Below, piece after piece: positions 10,190 to 22,759 of a stretch of DNA of 64,000 nt. Origin of the DNA: Sweltsa coloradensis (lineage: Eukaryota; Arthropoda; Insecta; Plecoptera; Chloroperlidae); assembly GCA_024449915.1 (NCBI GenBank), contig JAMZAV010000100.1, positions 434,001-498,000 on the forward strand, in the 5' to 3' direction. The translations under genes were made by a program, and so were the position numbers. The notes beneath the pieces are model-generated. The model was not told where the DNA came from. It worked only from the letters and a program-made list of their open reading frames with translations, and did not search any database. How positions within the stretch are numbered: the first letter of the stretch is position 1; every line of letters begins with the position of its first letter.

Positions 10190-13030
10190 CTACGGGAGTG
10201 TATCCCGGTTAATGAAATTGAGAAAAGCTCCTGTTCCCATTTTTGGGATACAAAATTCGATGTTAAAAAATGCTCTTGAATGTTTATGAAATTCACCAGC
10301 TTGGCGATCAAGCACGTCGACTATTAGTGACTAAAAACTATTGAGAGCTCACCCAACCGTATTTTAGTTAAGTTTGAAACCCACGTTATCAAGTGGTCAA
10401 TGGTTATGAGAGTGTTATTTATAATTAGTGCAGGAAAATGTGTTCGTGTAGGTGATTTGGTTATGTATGATCGCAATGGACCCAAACCAGTACCACGGCT
10501 AAACCTACCAAAGTTCGACTATCAGGCCAGCGTCTAATCGACCACGGCCTCGCGTCGACCAAGCAAGATTTATCATGGCATTAAACTGCAAGACGGAACA
10601 CACAAGCCTGAACATCGGAGATGTAGGTAGATGAATAAGGAGAGACGTTTGCCTATACGCGTTTCCGAGCAAAGATAGATGGCAGCACTCTAGTCCAATA
10701 TGGCCGCTCGATCCCGGCTAGATGGGAAGTTGTTTATATAATGTACATTCAATCTTCTGAAAATAGTGTGTTACTGTTTGGAATACAATCATGTGCGAAC
10801 CTATTGTTATAATACAATGCGGCTTGGGGATGGTGGATGTTTTAGAGACCCTTCATCTCCTTTATTGTTATAACAATTCAAACAATCAATTTGAATTTTG
10901 AACCAAGGTATAGCCATGAAATATTAAGTGCAGGCGTAAGGTGATACGCCCATATTTGGACGACACACATAACCAAGTTGTATCAGCTATAGAAAATTAG
11001 GAACATCGTTAAGTCAAACATAAAAATTCAAATTCAAAATTCAAAGAGTCACTGCAAAAACCATCACAACACTTTGTGAAATTTTCCCGTTTATAACAAG
11101 TACATCAAATAAACAGTCAATCAAGTTATCAAAATTCAATCTCAAACACATTTCTAACTATCTTTTTTACACTGTCTGATGGTCATTTGTATTGTTCTTA
11201 TTTGTATATCAGCTAAAATAAATTAATAAGGTATAACAATAAATGCATAATAAAATATGAAACGATATTAGTGTGACACAAACCTATACAGAAACTGTGG
11301 TACTTGAAGGGGAACCCCTTCTCTGTTGTCTGCGCCTTCACAAAATAGTAAACAACTGCAAAAGAATAACATATTATTTTCTTTTTTGTTTGTTTTTGTT
11401 TGTTTTTGTTCAGTGTCCGTACAAGAGTTTGTTAAATTTAAGGCCAATGGACCTGGTAACGCCTTGTCTGCTCCGGTTAATCAGCACAAGTGAAAATCCT
11501 TCCTGTTAGTTGAACCGTATCAGAACGTCTTCGTCCATGTACCCCGATGAAAGTTGTACAATAATCCGGCCGGTGGAAATAAAGTGGTTAAGGTATTCGA
11601 ATGTAAATTACAAATACAATCATTCGCGTATTCTTCTCTTAACACAATTTACTAGTTACACAGATACTACTTTCATGGGGTTTTATACAGTGCCAAATTG
11701 ATTTCACGGAACAGTTTGAACGCCAAGATTTTTAACATAAAATTGTTAACATTTTAAAAATTAAAAGAAAAAATATTAAACAAAGTGTTTATTTATTTAT
11801 TGTAAGAACAAAATGATTGTTTTATATTCCAACAAATTAGAATCAAAATGCCATGCTCAAATAAGTAAGTTATTGTTTGATACTTCTTGGGTTTACCGGT
11901 GGTTTCGAAAAAAGAGTAGTTATTGTAAAGAATAATCACAAAATAATCTGTTTTGAAATTACCCAAAAACTTTATGGTTGTTACTGGTAACAGAAATTCA
12001 CAACATTCTTCATGTAATATACAATGTGTTCTTTTTATATTTCAACTTAGACTAATGAACTGTTTGCTTTGGCGCGCCTGCCCTTGCTTGTACGATATAC
12101 TCTGGTTTTAATACCGTTATTTATAAAAGTAAAAACTCTCTGTGCTCGAGAATATGTGCTGATAAAACTGAAAACGTTTCGGGGGTTTTCTGTGGCACCA
12201 GGGTGATCCATCACAGTTATGACTGACTATGGTTAATGGTGAAAGGACATGTAGAAAAATCTATGCCGTACTCCAGAGTTGAGCCTAGACCCCGGAGAAT
12301 ATACATACCCGCAGCCACCTTCTACCAACAGCCCGGGAGTCGTGGGGGGGGGGGAGTCGGGGGGCGAAGTTGCTTGGAGTAATTTTTCAAAACTAAACAC
12401 TCATCCTCTCCGGGCTTAGAGGATCATGCTATAACGCACGGATGGTATTCCGAATATTGGCACAACCAAACCATACGCAGTAAGCGAAAACTTCTTTCAA
12501 CGTTTACTTGAATGAGGCCGTCTCGACTTGATTTAGCGCTTTGCTGGTTTAAAATCGTTCTCACGATTGCTTTCAACGGTTTATAACAGAAGTATCAAAA
12601 TTCTAAAAGTGTGCCGACCTGCTGAAACTGTTTTCGCTGACAAAGCTTAAAACCCTTTCTTCTTGATATGTTCAGTGGAGTTGAAATCATTAAAGATCGA
12701 TTCATTGCTGATAATTGACTACAAGCAACTAGGTATACTAGCGTTGTGAGAGAAACGAATGTTGTCAATGGGGAAGAAAAGGGTTAACATAGATAGAATC
12801 GGCCCAGTTGTACATCACCTTTTTTGTCAGTTTATCAAACTTGTGTGGTATTTCTTCTCTGAAAATGGATGTAATAGTTGTTCACGCCTTTAAATGTTTG
12901 CACTACATTGGAATTATGGTACTTTTTAATCTGCGATGATAGCGGTAATTTAGTCACACCTGAAAATGGTTCTTATAATTTTTTCTCGTAAGAAGGGTAC
13001 CAGATCATTTAACGCTATGTGACCCTCTTC
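10190..13030. other. no gene recognised
   Basis: AT-rich with short open frames only. A G-run (ggggggggggagtcgggggg) lies near 12343-12363. An AGATGGCAGC/ATATGGCCGC pair near 10677-10708 resembles YY1 sites. Confidence 0.5.
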
Positions 13031-13031
13031 A

Positions 13032-13785
13032 GGGCCCGATTCATGTACATTTATCCCGGGTATAAGTGGTATAAGGACGGTATAATGCAGGACATGGCAG
13101 GATAAGGCCTGGTTAAGTCTGAGCAACTCTCATCCAATCAGAAATTTTCAATCCAACAACAAGTACAACAAATGTTTTTCCCACTGCATTCCACAGCCAT
13201 GTAAATCAGCAGATTTGCAAAAGAACACTAAAAATTTGCACCATCTTTTGTTTTACATTTTTATTTATTGACAGAAGATTGTGTGAGATCATTAAAAGAA
13301 AAGAAAAGGCGTATTATTGCCGTAAATTTTGGAATAGCCTAGGACTATCATACTATTGTTCATCTGCATAAGGCTTTTAGTAATCAAAACTAGTTATTTG
13401 TGCGGGATGTGTGTCAAAACAAGGTCGTGCAGGCCTAGGGTTGCCTAGGAGAGGCCAAGGGCTTGTCAAACGTGTTATGTTAGTATAAATTTTATCTAGT
13501 CCTATAGCCTAATCGAACTTTAGGCCTACACTGTTGTATTATGAATAATTTTCTACATCTGGGCCTAGGCCCGAGACGGTTTCTGATTTGTTTTATGAGG
13601 GTAATGACAACTTTTCTCGTTTTACACATAGACGCAAAATTTAAAATGTCCGCCATCTGTTTACATATTTTCTTATCCCCGTGCGAGGCGGGATAAGTCT
13701 TCATGAATTGGATTCGGAGTTATACCGCACTTATACCACCTAACTCTGCTTATACCGGGATAAAAATGTACATGAATCGGGGCCC
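13032..13785 (+). mobile_element. palindromic-ended MITE with long GGGCCC terminal inverted repeats, Harbinger-like
   Basis: The left end starts GGGCCCGATTCATGTACATT and the complement of the right end starts GGGCCCCGATTCATGTACAT. Similarity continues for more than 50 bp through tatcccggtataag, ggtggtataag and cggtataa blocks. No matching short duplication is visible at the edges, so the superfamily is inferred from the GGGCC start and gattcat motif only. The interior (754 bp total) has repeated cctaggc/aggcct palindromes and no coding sequence. A tRNA-derived SINE copy abuts the right end. Confidence 0.75.
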
Positions 13786-13799
13786 AGGTGACTAACTAT

Positions 13800-13970
13800 A
13801 GGAAAAAGGAAGTTAGGTAATTGTGAAGGAACCGTCCGAGGGGTGTGTAAGAAAATTCTATCAAAACCTTAGATAAAACTTTCAGTCAGGATTGCCGGTG
13901 GTGGGATTCGAACAAATGACTTCTGGAGTTAGAGTCTGACACGCTACACTTCTACCTCTACTCTACACGA
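13800..13970 (-). mobile_element. tRNA-derived SINE copy (minus)
   Basis: On the minus strand: gtagcgtgtcagactctaac, then gttcgaatcccaccaccggc, then aatcctgactgaaagtttta. This is the best preserved B box of the family (gttcgaatccc). It lies directly against the right end of the GGGCCC MITE. Confidence 0.65.
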
Positions 13971-14150
13971 ACCAGTGGAAACCCGTGAACCTATAGCACA
14001 CACGAAATAGAACATCAATATAATAATCAATATGTTATTTGGATGCTTAGGACCGTTGACAATGACGAATAGGAAGGCAAAAAGTTCCTTAAAAACAATA
14101 CAATGGAATTACAGTAAAAAATGGACCTTTCAAATTTCTAAGCTATCTTT

Positions 14151-14278
14151 AAGTTGTTGTTTATGTAGTTCATTGTTGTGTCTGCATCTATGTATTAGAT
14201 TTGTTAAGTTGTTCTCCTTTGTAAATCAGTTTTTAACTGAATAGGATAGACTTTAAATAAATAAATAAATAAATAAAT
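14151..14278 (+). mobile_element. 3' end of a non-LTR retrotransposon or SINE with (AAAT)n tail, copy 1
   Basis: The segment contains tgtattagatttgttaagtt, gttctcctttgtaaatcagt and aactgaataggatagac, then (AAAT)n. The same order, with few differences, occurs at 19641-19752. Two copies ending at the same point in the same simple-repeat tail indicate target-primed retroposition of a LINE or its partner SINE. No reverse transcriptase frame is present. Confidence 0.6.
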
Positions 14279-15361
14279 CGTTTATTTCAGCAACATTTAA
14301 ATTAATAACACAAATACACCTTCTTTCACAGTATACGAAAACCACACCAGGCGTTTTGAGAGAGAGTATGAGTAAAGGGGGCGGGGGAAGGGGGTGGGTA
14401 TTGGTGGAAGCATAGCAAAAATGGTTTTTCGCAAGATACCCGCTATACAAATGAAGCACTTTTAGGCATTTGATCGAATACACATAGAATCGCAATTTAC
14501 ACTGCAATATGTGTAATGTAGTTATGTTGCCCCCCCCCCCTTCTCTACCACTGCATCAATTATACATTATTAATATGGAAGGTGGTCAGTTTAATTAATT
14601 TTTAAGTGAATTTTCCTCGTATTTATAAGACATGAAACGTGATTAGTTATTTTGTAACATTTCTAGGCCTAATGGGGGGGGGGGTCTTGCGGGGGGCCCT
14701 TGCGCACGCCTATACGGGGGCAGCAGTGATATTACTAATTACGACACTTAAGCACCATAAATAAATCAGGAATTGGGTTTTCAAAGATGACATGGAGTGC
14801 AGGTTTGCCCAAAACTTATTTATTCATATCTCTGAAAAATAGTGTGGCACAAGTTTTTTTATTCCGGCAAAATTGTACTCTAATTTCGTGGTAGTTCCCA
14901 AAAACTTTACATTAATTAAGTTTCCATTTGGGTATACTAGGTTCACGGGGTGATCCTTTGATACAAAAAGTCCGCCATAAAGTGATCCCCTTCACTTTCC
15001 ACCAACACCCCTGACATAAGTTAGTGATGGGACTAGCCCAGGTGCGCATTGTAGTATCGGCGCACGTAGTCTCTCTGACTCTCTCTCTAAAATGCTGTCG
15101 TGCCGTACTCATGAATCAGTTTTATATCATCTGTTGCAGTTCCTGTGTGCATGTGCTTCAGACGTTGATTTAGTATTAGTAATGTATTTCACTTTCTTTA
15201 TCTTTTGAACGCGACCGTAGTTTTACAGTACTCGATACTAAAGATCCCATCGTATTTGTGAATAAATTAAATAAATTGTTCAACGATTTTCAAAGGAACT
15301 GATGAAAAACTGTGCACATTTCATGTTGCATGGCAGACATTGAAATAGTTACAACGATAAG

Positions 15362-15573
15362 ATGCCAGTAGTAACGAAAGACTGTGGCTGGGAATGTCTT
15401 CAAATCACACTTTCAACGCCATTGGAAGTTTTAAGTGATTTTCGTCTAGTAAACTGCAAGCATTCGAAAAATTATTGTGATAGTGGAATGGAGGGAGGTT
15501 ACGGGAACGACCAAGGTGACATCTCAAACTGTGAACTTCAAAATCAAATGATGTTGAGCGAAATGGTGAAAAT
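15362..15573 (+). CDS. possible first coding exon of an unrecognised gene (71-codon frame ending at a GTAAGT donor)
   Basis: An open frame from ATG at 15362 has mixed, non-repetitive codon use. It begins MPVVTKDCGWECLQITLS and is acidic and polar near its end (GYGNDQGDISNCELQNQ, then MMLSEMVK). The frame closes on TAA only if translation reads through a consensus donor, AAAAT-gtaagtag, at 15573/15574, which leaves phase 2. The first base of the exon-like segment at 21152 completes that codon (ATT) and its frame stays open. I recognise no domain; N-terminal regions of transcription factors often look like this, but that is a guess. The start ATG context (gataagATGcc) is acceptable. A chance open frame remains possible. 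Confidence 0.35.
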
Positions 15574-15649
15574 GTAAGTAGTAACTTTAAATATATATTT
15601 TACAGAATATGAAAAGAAACAAAACAAAATTGTTTTTACATGGTGTTGG

Positions 15650-15835
15650 TCAATGTTTCGTCAAAACCTCCGCAGACACGAAGTCCCTCTTCAGGTAAGT
15701 TAGAAGAGTGTGGGACAGGATAATATCCCGGCATCGACTGTTAACTGAAGATAACCTTGAACAACCTTCCGTTTGTATTGTCCCGAGTCCGGGATCGAAC
15801 CGACTACCTCCCAAGTGTAATGTGTGTCATACATG
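15650..15835 (-). mobile_element. tRNA-derived SINE copy (minus) with hairpin-like tail
   Basis: Minus strand: B-box-like gtcggttcgatcccggac near 15790, then at 15660-15700 cctgaagagggacttcgtgt and ttttgacgaaacattg. The cctgaaga block sits about 100 bp after the B box, as in other copies. A strong splice-donor-like caggtaagt at 15692 is part of this repeat and so was not used as gene evidence. Confidence 0.4.
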
Positions 15836-16967
15836 AACTATTTCGACATACTGCATGTTATCTTCGTTGCACGACCTTCAGGCTCATAATCCTACGAGAA
15901 ACAATCGTTTATGTCATCAACATTATTATAGATACTTAATGTGTACTGATTTCGAGATTGAAATATGTAAAATATGAAGTTTGCTAGGTCAAAAATAGAA
16001 GTTCTGAATTACGTTTTGTGGTATGAAAGCCGATTTACAGTTTTAATTGATATATTAGGTTTATTCTGGAGCCTATTTATCAATTAAATCCACAAAGTTC
16101 GTAATATCACATAAGTAGTCCTGTTTATTACACAAGAAGGTGTTAGGTGACCTAACAATGAGAACTTGACCACCTTGTTTGAGTCATGACCCACGTGTAA
16201 CATATTCTGTAGACCTTGCTTTCTCTATCAATCCTGAAGGCTTCAGTCATTATTGTTTTTGATTTTTTAATGAGCTGGATCCTTGTGGTCACCCAACAAT
16301 GGTTCGCAGCAGCCAATAAATTGGTTTCTCTGTATGTGCGTGAAGAAAGAAATTAACTTAGTCAATCAAACATAGGCTACGCGGAAATGGAATAACCACG
16401 TGTTTACATATCCTACTTTTAAATTATCAAAATATCAAAATTGGTTTGTATAAGAAATGTGTTAAATAAGCGTGGGTGGGGGTGGCAATGTTGTGAGTAG
16501 ATGGTTTAGCCTGTGCAACCGAATCAGAAACTTGCGTGGGTTCTGTTTCTCAACAGCATAGAAAACATTATTGTTTTCAAGATGAGTATTCAGCCTCGTG
16601 TAAACTGTTTTATCAATACGTCCGTTGTAATTCATATTGTGAATGCAGATTTGAGCTTACACTATCAAATAAAACAAAGACGTCGACCCGACATAAAAAT
16701 TAAGTTTAATTATACGATAAAATATTATCTTCTTTAGCTAATAATGTTGTTGTTTTCCAAAAACAATCGGGCAGTAAAAGAAAGAGAATGCAAATATTTA
16801 ATAACGTTTTAAACATTTGTGTTCAATGTAGGCATAACAGCCCAAATGTAAAAATAGAAGTTCGTACTTCTCAACAAAAAAAATACCTCATGTCTTAGAC
16901 CACGAGCTTTTAACCACGGTTCAAATTTCCGTTGATCCTCCAAGATGAATATAAACAAAAAAATGTG

Positions 16968-17265
16968 TTAAAGAAAAGTTCTTTGTAAGAATTTCGAATT
17001 TCCCCCACGGTGTCGCCTTAAACCTGTCAAATCTACAAAGTTTTTCCTAACTGTGTCTAATATATCTTCCTCTTGCGTCTGCATCATTTGATCCACCTTG
17101 TGCTCACTCTCACCCTGCAGCAAGAGTTTTACCGCTGAGAAGAGCAAGCCTGCCTGCGTTTGGATATGTAACGTTGTCAAACAAGACATTATGAATAGCC
17201 ATTCGGGTGTAATGTGAATCATAACTTCCCTGCCCCGCATGCCTACTCTACCAATGTAGAGGAAA
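16968..17265 (-). CDS. unrecognised minus-strand open frame, weak exon candidate
   Basis: A 90-codon minus frame (ATG at 17240) stays open upstream to a possible acceptor (ggctttcag, just right of 17265). It encodes a hydrophobic stretch (WLFIMSCLTTLHIQTQAGLLFSAVKLLL) and then a polar, helix-prone part (MMQTQEEDILDTVRKNFVDL). No known domain is apparent, and there is no strong donor before the stop at 16968. Composition is more gene-like than most frames nearby, but support is weak. Confidence 0.17.
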
Positions 17266-17289
17266 CTGAAAGCCGTTTTAAATCAAGAA

Positions 17290-19640
17290 CCACCCCCGGG
17301 AAGAATGCACGGTGCTTTCAAATCATCAGGCTTGAAATAATCAAACAAAAGTGCAGATAATTTTGGGTGAACAAACTAATTACCATCTAAAATAGGTATT
17401 TTTACTGTCGATTATGTATGAGCTTGGATGAATATTATAATGTTTATACACAATTTACAACGTTTGGTATACTACAACACGGAACATACTTTGATGATTT
17501 GATCTGATACACGTCAACATTACAATTGAAGCAACAGTACTAATCTAGTGTTTATATTAATAACATCAACAATTGTATGGTTGGTCACTTTAACTATACC
17601 AACGTTCAAAAGGTGTATTCAAGACATGGCTCTTTATAATATGTCTCTCTCTCTCTTTCACCCTCTCACTCTCTCATAGCTGACAGTGAATTTGATGGAT
17701 TGACCTAGAGCCCTAATTGCGATAGCATTAGCCTTAATTAGTCCTTATAAGTTTTTATAACTAAATTGGATATACATTAAATTGAGTGACAAAAACTCAG
17801 TTTGATGTAACCCTACCACACTTAAATTCTCTCAATAACAACTAGGCCTACATCAACTCACCATTATAAAATCAATAAGTTTAATTATAATATCATACCA
17901 AACCAACATTAATCTTCGACTCTATTGAGCTTAGCCTAATTGAACAGGAGTAGACTTCGTGCATTGCAAGGTGTTGTGTTTGTGCATCGCGTGTGGTGAA
18001 AGCCACTGTTTGCACAAGGTTGTTAGTTAAGTCAACGAGTTTGACGTCAATAACCCACCGCAACTCCCTGTGGATTCTTGTTTTAATCGAGCAATTTACT
18101 ACGTGTTAAACTGCTAAACGTATTAGATAGACGGTGCTGCAACTTGAGACCAATATAGCTCAAGGATTTAAGAGTAGAAAAATAAAAAAATAAAAATAAA
18201 AACTGAAATATGGAACGTCACCTCAAGTAATTAACAATCTTGCTTTATTGGAATCTTTACCTTGTTATAATACTAAAAGTTTCAAATCCAAATGGCATAA
18301 ATAGATAATTATTTCATCTAACCACAACAAACAAAGATTTTTTTAAACCGAAAAACATTAAATTTTACTATATTTCATATTTATTCCGCTACAACTTAGT
18401 AAAATTACCTTCACAATTGCGTTTGCTCTGCTAAACTAAATTTGTCTTTACTCCTTACCCGTATCCTCTTCTATCATTTTTTCCCTCGGATAAAAGTAAA
18501 TATGCCATGCAATATAATTTTCTGTACTTGGGTAAAATATAATTATTCTGAGCAAGAATGTACGAATGCAAGTAATTGGCTCTCTTCAGAGAGTAATACG
18601 TAATACTGAACAACGTCAGCCATCGATACTAGAGTCATGAGTGCCTCGATTCTGCCCCAGACGGTGACCCAATTAATATAGCAATCTGATTAGGATACCC
18701 ATTACGCCTGGGCATCACTCAAGCATAGAGGGTTGGTTTACATAACACAGTTACAACGAGCACAAACTTGTTCATACACTCTCATAAACAAGAAATAAAA
18801 TCTGAGGATGAATAGGCGATGTTTTTCTTTCTTTATGCGTTGGATTAATCAATACAATATAGACAGGCACCTTCGATATATCGGGGCGTAAATTAATGTT
18901 GCAGACTATCTGTAATGATGTGGTGAGAGTAGTATCACTAATAGCTACTGCTAGTCTACAACACTACTTCTAGACTTTTATCTACTATTCTTTTCTCTTA
19001 ATTTATAACCTTTTGATTGTTCACGGTTTTGATCCAGAAAATTGGTGATTCTAAAACGAGAACTAAGAACGTTCGTTTAAATTAAAAATTAAACATTAAA
19101 TTGATTAAATATATATTTTAAATATGTGTTTTGCTTGTAATGCCCCCTGTTTTTTTGTACTTACTTTTCAGCATCAAGAAACATTTCCGGGACCATTGCT
19201 AGATTTTTCACAGATGTCTATTTAAATCAGATTCAATCACGAAATAGTAATGTTGTATACAGAACGTAACAGTTTAATAAACTGCCTTGTCTCAGCTTAA
19301 AAATACTGTTCGTTCATTTTTCAAAAAAGTTATTTAGTTTTCAAATTTCATTGTCAAAACGCTAGAAAGACAACCAAAAGAGTCGTTGACAACAAGTTTA
19401 ATTAACTTCAAAAGTCGTTTTTGAATCTTTATCATAACTTGCAATTTTCTAAATCGGGCTACTACAATCATACTTTTCTATACGCTCGAGAGCAAAAGTA
19501 ATTCAAGGGAAGGAGAAAACATCTTAACCTTAAAATGTATGGTGCACTTGCATTGTTATTTTCTAGACTCAAATCAACCAAAATTTGTGTAAATGCATTG
19601 TTGTTGTAATGCTACTATTTCAAATATTACGAAAATGTAA
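17290..19640. other. no gene recognised
   Basis: AT-rich. A TTGACGTCAATAACCCAC string near 18043 recurs almost exactly near 30629 (see findings). No coding signal. Confidence 0.5.
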
Positions 19641-19752
19641 TTTATTGTTGTTTTCTGCATCATGTAATTAGATTTATTTAGTTGTCCTCCTTTGTAAATC
19701 GTTTTAAACTGAATAGATAGACGTTTAAATAAATAAATAAATAAAAATAAAA
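19641..19752 (+). mobile_element. 3' end of a non-LTR retrotransposon or SINE with (AAAT)n tail, copy 2
   Basis: Shares tgtaattagatttatttagt, tgtcctcctttgtaaatcg and aactgaatagatagacgttt with the 14.2-kb copy and ends in the same (AAAT)n tail. A third, weaker relative (ttgtaattagatgtgtg, then (AAAT)n) lies at 31996-32076. Confidence 0.6.
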
Positions 19753-21151
19753 CAAATCAATATAATAAATTAGTGTGTAACAAGAATCGCCCGCCATATT
19801 CGATATCGTACAGATGAGATGTTTGGGTAGAAAAGAAGGATTTACTGCCATGTGTCCTGGATTTACTCTTATCCCCGGGTTGAAGCAATAAATTTTAGTG
19901 TTCACCATTTTCTGGCTTTCATCACCGGATAAATTTTGAGTAGGTTGTACAAAATTAACCACCCTTTACGAAGGTGACGTTTCGAGGGAAGAGAACTCCC
20001 ATAATTCTCATAATTTCATCGTGCGAGGAAACCTAGGAATCGTAAAACAATAGGCCTTTTTTAAGACTGTTATCCATGAACGAAATTCGCTTGCCTAAGT
20101 AAATGTTGAACGACAAGAGAAAATCCCTTTCAAAGTAGATTCCTCATTTCATACACATGATAGAATTATAGCATTGTAATTTATCACAATGTGGCATTGT
20201 ATTTGTGTGTTTATGACAGGTGGCCGTTCACATGATCAAACACAGGCCGATATTCAAGCATTCTGTATAACATCAAATAGACTGTGACAAGTACAGCTAG
20301 CTACAATCTTCCGCATTTTGACACACCAAATGGCGCACTTTGACAGCTGATTTAATTGTTGACATGGATGAAACGCGAACCGTGTCGTGTTGGCTTTTAT
20401 GCATCACAATACTCAACTCAAGTTCACAGATGTTGGTACCAATGTATAGGCTGGTACACACCAAAAATATTAACTACAGATAGTTTATTTGAATCTATAT
20501 ACATTGATTATGTGCATGACTTTGGGGTACCAAGGCGGATTTTTTTTTAAATTCCTGCAGTTTTGACTTGAACTTTGGCCATTGCTCATGTCGGGACTAA
20601 GAAACAACTATTGTAGCGTTTAACAGAAATATTACGTCGAACTAATGATTCAGTACAGGTGAAACATCAATACTGTGTGCTAAGGAACGCAGCACAGTGT
20701 GATTTTCAAATCTAGTCGGTCCTTTGTCGATGACTAAAGCGGCCTCCAGTGATTACCAGTGATACTGCACATTTTAAACGCTCTCGAATTGTTTCAAAAG
20801 TATTAGATTTAAAAAGAAGTGGGCACCGGGGTGCAAGCCACATTTATAGTTTTCATTTCATTCTGGTTGTTCTACAACCAATGCGTGTATAGTATTGTAT
20901 GCATGGCACTGCATACTCCCCACTAGTGAAACGTATCTGGTGTGTTCAAGTAGCACACATGCTCAGCTCGTATTGTTTCTGCTGTACACGCACAATATTG
21001 CTTTTTGACGTTGTACTTGTGACAACTTGCGATCTTCCTCACTAGAAATATACAATACAATATATACACTAAATAAAACATTCTTCAATAATTACATTTT
21101 CAAAAATGGTTATTTAGAGTCTACCCACACAGTAATATAACTGATTTTCAG

Positions 21152-21206
21152 TGGACTTCAAACCAAAGCGACCAAGCCAACCCTGAAGCCCCGACGTAAT
21201 CGACGA
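21152..21206 (+). CDS. possible second exon, phase-matched to 15362-15573, encoding a short basic segment
   Basis: A 55-nt segment bounded by a good acceptor (ctgattttcag, ending 21151) and a strong donor (gtgagtga from 21207). Spliced to the exon ending at 15573, its first base completes an Ile codon and the remaining 54 nt read GLQTKATKPTLKPRRNRR, ending in phase 0. The other two frames contain stops. Short basic tails such as KPRRNRR occur just before DNA-binding domains, for example homeodomains or basic helix-loop-helix regions, but no such domain is seen downstream here. The link between the two segments across 5.6 kb rests on phase and strand only. Confidence 0.35.
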
Positions 21207-21543
21207 GTGAGTGATCACCAACCAAAGATCGATATTTTTAAATGTAAAATATAGCAATCAGTGGAATGTTATTGTATATTGCAGTACTGCTAGCCCTTGT
21301 AGTTTCAAATTGAAGTATTGCTCTTAACATTTTAGTATATGTCTTATAACATAACGTTCATAATTATTATTACTAGGAAAACGCTAAAGTCCCGCCGCGT
21401 TAATGGATGAGCTTTTTAAAGTTTTTAGTTTGCGTGGGATATCATTACTTTTGCAAGTGCTTTGTTTTGCAGCCTACGCATTGTAGGTGAATGTTGTCAG
21501 TTTCTTTTGTTTCTTGTCAATTGGTATTATTTACCCTAAAAAA

Positions 21544-22140
21544 CTTATATTAAAAGCTTTCATTTCTATGGATTCTGGCTAACTTTTTCAACTTTTCTTT
21601 TCAAAAGGTTACTACATCACCATAACCTTAATGTCCATGTATAATATGAACGTTGTAGCCCCACCCGTTTGGTCAGAATTGGCCCAAATGGCACGAAAAT
21701 ATCGCACAAAAAATCAAAAACTTATATTAAAAGCTTTATTTCTATAGATTCTGGCTAACTTTTTCAACTTTTTCTTTCAAAAAGCAATACATCACCATTA
21801 CCTTAATGTCCATGTGAAATATGAACGTTGTAGCCCCACCCGTTTGGTCAGAATTGGCCCAAATGTCACGAAAATATCGCACTAAAAATCGAAAAAAAAA
21901 TCGTAAAAGTACGATATTCATGAGAAATATTTCTTCGATTGTACCCAAAAACGTAGCAAGTCTAAGTTCAGAGATTTCGAAGGTCCTGTCAAATTTTCAT
22001 CAAGATCGCATATGCCGTTTGCCCGGTAGAGAGCGAACAAACAGACAAAAATACAAACAAAAAAAAACAAAAAAAACAACACCCGAGCTAAATTTTTTGG
22101 GGGTCGGTGAAATTGAAGTCTTCGCTTCGCTCATCCAATG
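21544..22140 (+). mobile_element. dispersed repeat with two tandem 177-bp monomers plus unique tail (family A, copy 2)
   Basis: Two near-identical monomers, starting cttatattaaaagcttt at 21544 and again at 21721 (period 177), are followed by a tail. The tail runs through aatcgtaaaagtacgat, ctaagttcagagatttcgaagg, gagcgaacaaacagacaaa and cttcgcttcgctc to gctcatccaatga. The same tail, in the same order, occurs near 27.0 kb (minus) and, decayed, near 43.8 kb. A 106-codon frame (21821-22141) reads through it, but the similar minus frame at 27045-27254 reflects DNA-level relatedness, not a protein. The mobilisation mechanism is unknown. Confidence 0.7.
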
Positions 22141-22681
22141 ACGCTTGTAGCTGCGTATTGGCTTAAAAATGTATTTTTTGTTTAAATTTAATCACGTGTT
22201 TGCATAGTTATTCTTTTAGATTCCACTTATCTCCGCTCCCTTCACATAGAAGCGAACCTAATGTCAGCTCTTGTTTGACTGCGATCGTCTATTAAATCCG
22301 TTTTTCTTTCGTTTTTTTTTTCATTCTATTTCATGTTTTTCTTTCTATTTTACTATTTTTTAATCCGTTTTTCTTTCTCCCTTCACCAAACTCTTTCTTG
22401 TAGTAGTGCTTGCATTTACTGATTTTTTTCATATGTCGATTTGATTAATTTTAATTTTGTAAATTCAATTTTGATTCATTTCAGTAGATAATTTTAACGT
22501 ATAGGCTACAATTTATAATATATTATTTCATAAATATTGTCTTCTTGTACATTGTTGTTGTAATATTTCCATGTCGACATTTATGCAATCGTTGTTACTA
22601 ATTATTACTAATTACTTTGTGTGCATTTATGAAGGGGCCTACGAAATTATAACTTGTAGGAATGCATACATTTAATTTTTT

Positions 22682-22755
22682 AAATGTATGTGTTATATTA
22701 TGATGTGCGTATGTTTTAAATGTATGTGTTATATTATGATGTGTGCATGCTTTAA
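22682..22755 (+). repeat. 36-bp tandem duplication
   Basis: AAATGTATGTGTTATATTAT and the following bases at 22682 are repeated at 22718 with very few changes. Confidence 0.85.
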
Positions 22756-22759
22756 TCGA

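Noticed and set aside
15655..15700. Strong donor caggtaagt suggesting an exon
   Set aside because: It lies in the conserved tail of a SINE copy.
21821..22141. 106-codon frame with a minus-strand relative at 27045-27254
   Set aside because: The similarity follows the family A repeat at DNA level, continues outside the frames, and the proteins are low-complexity and basic.
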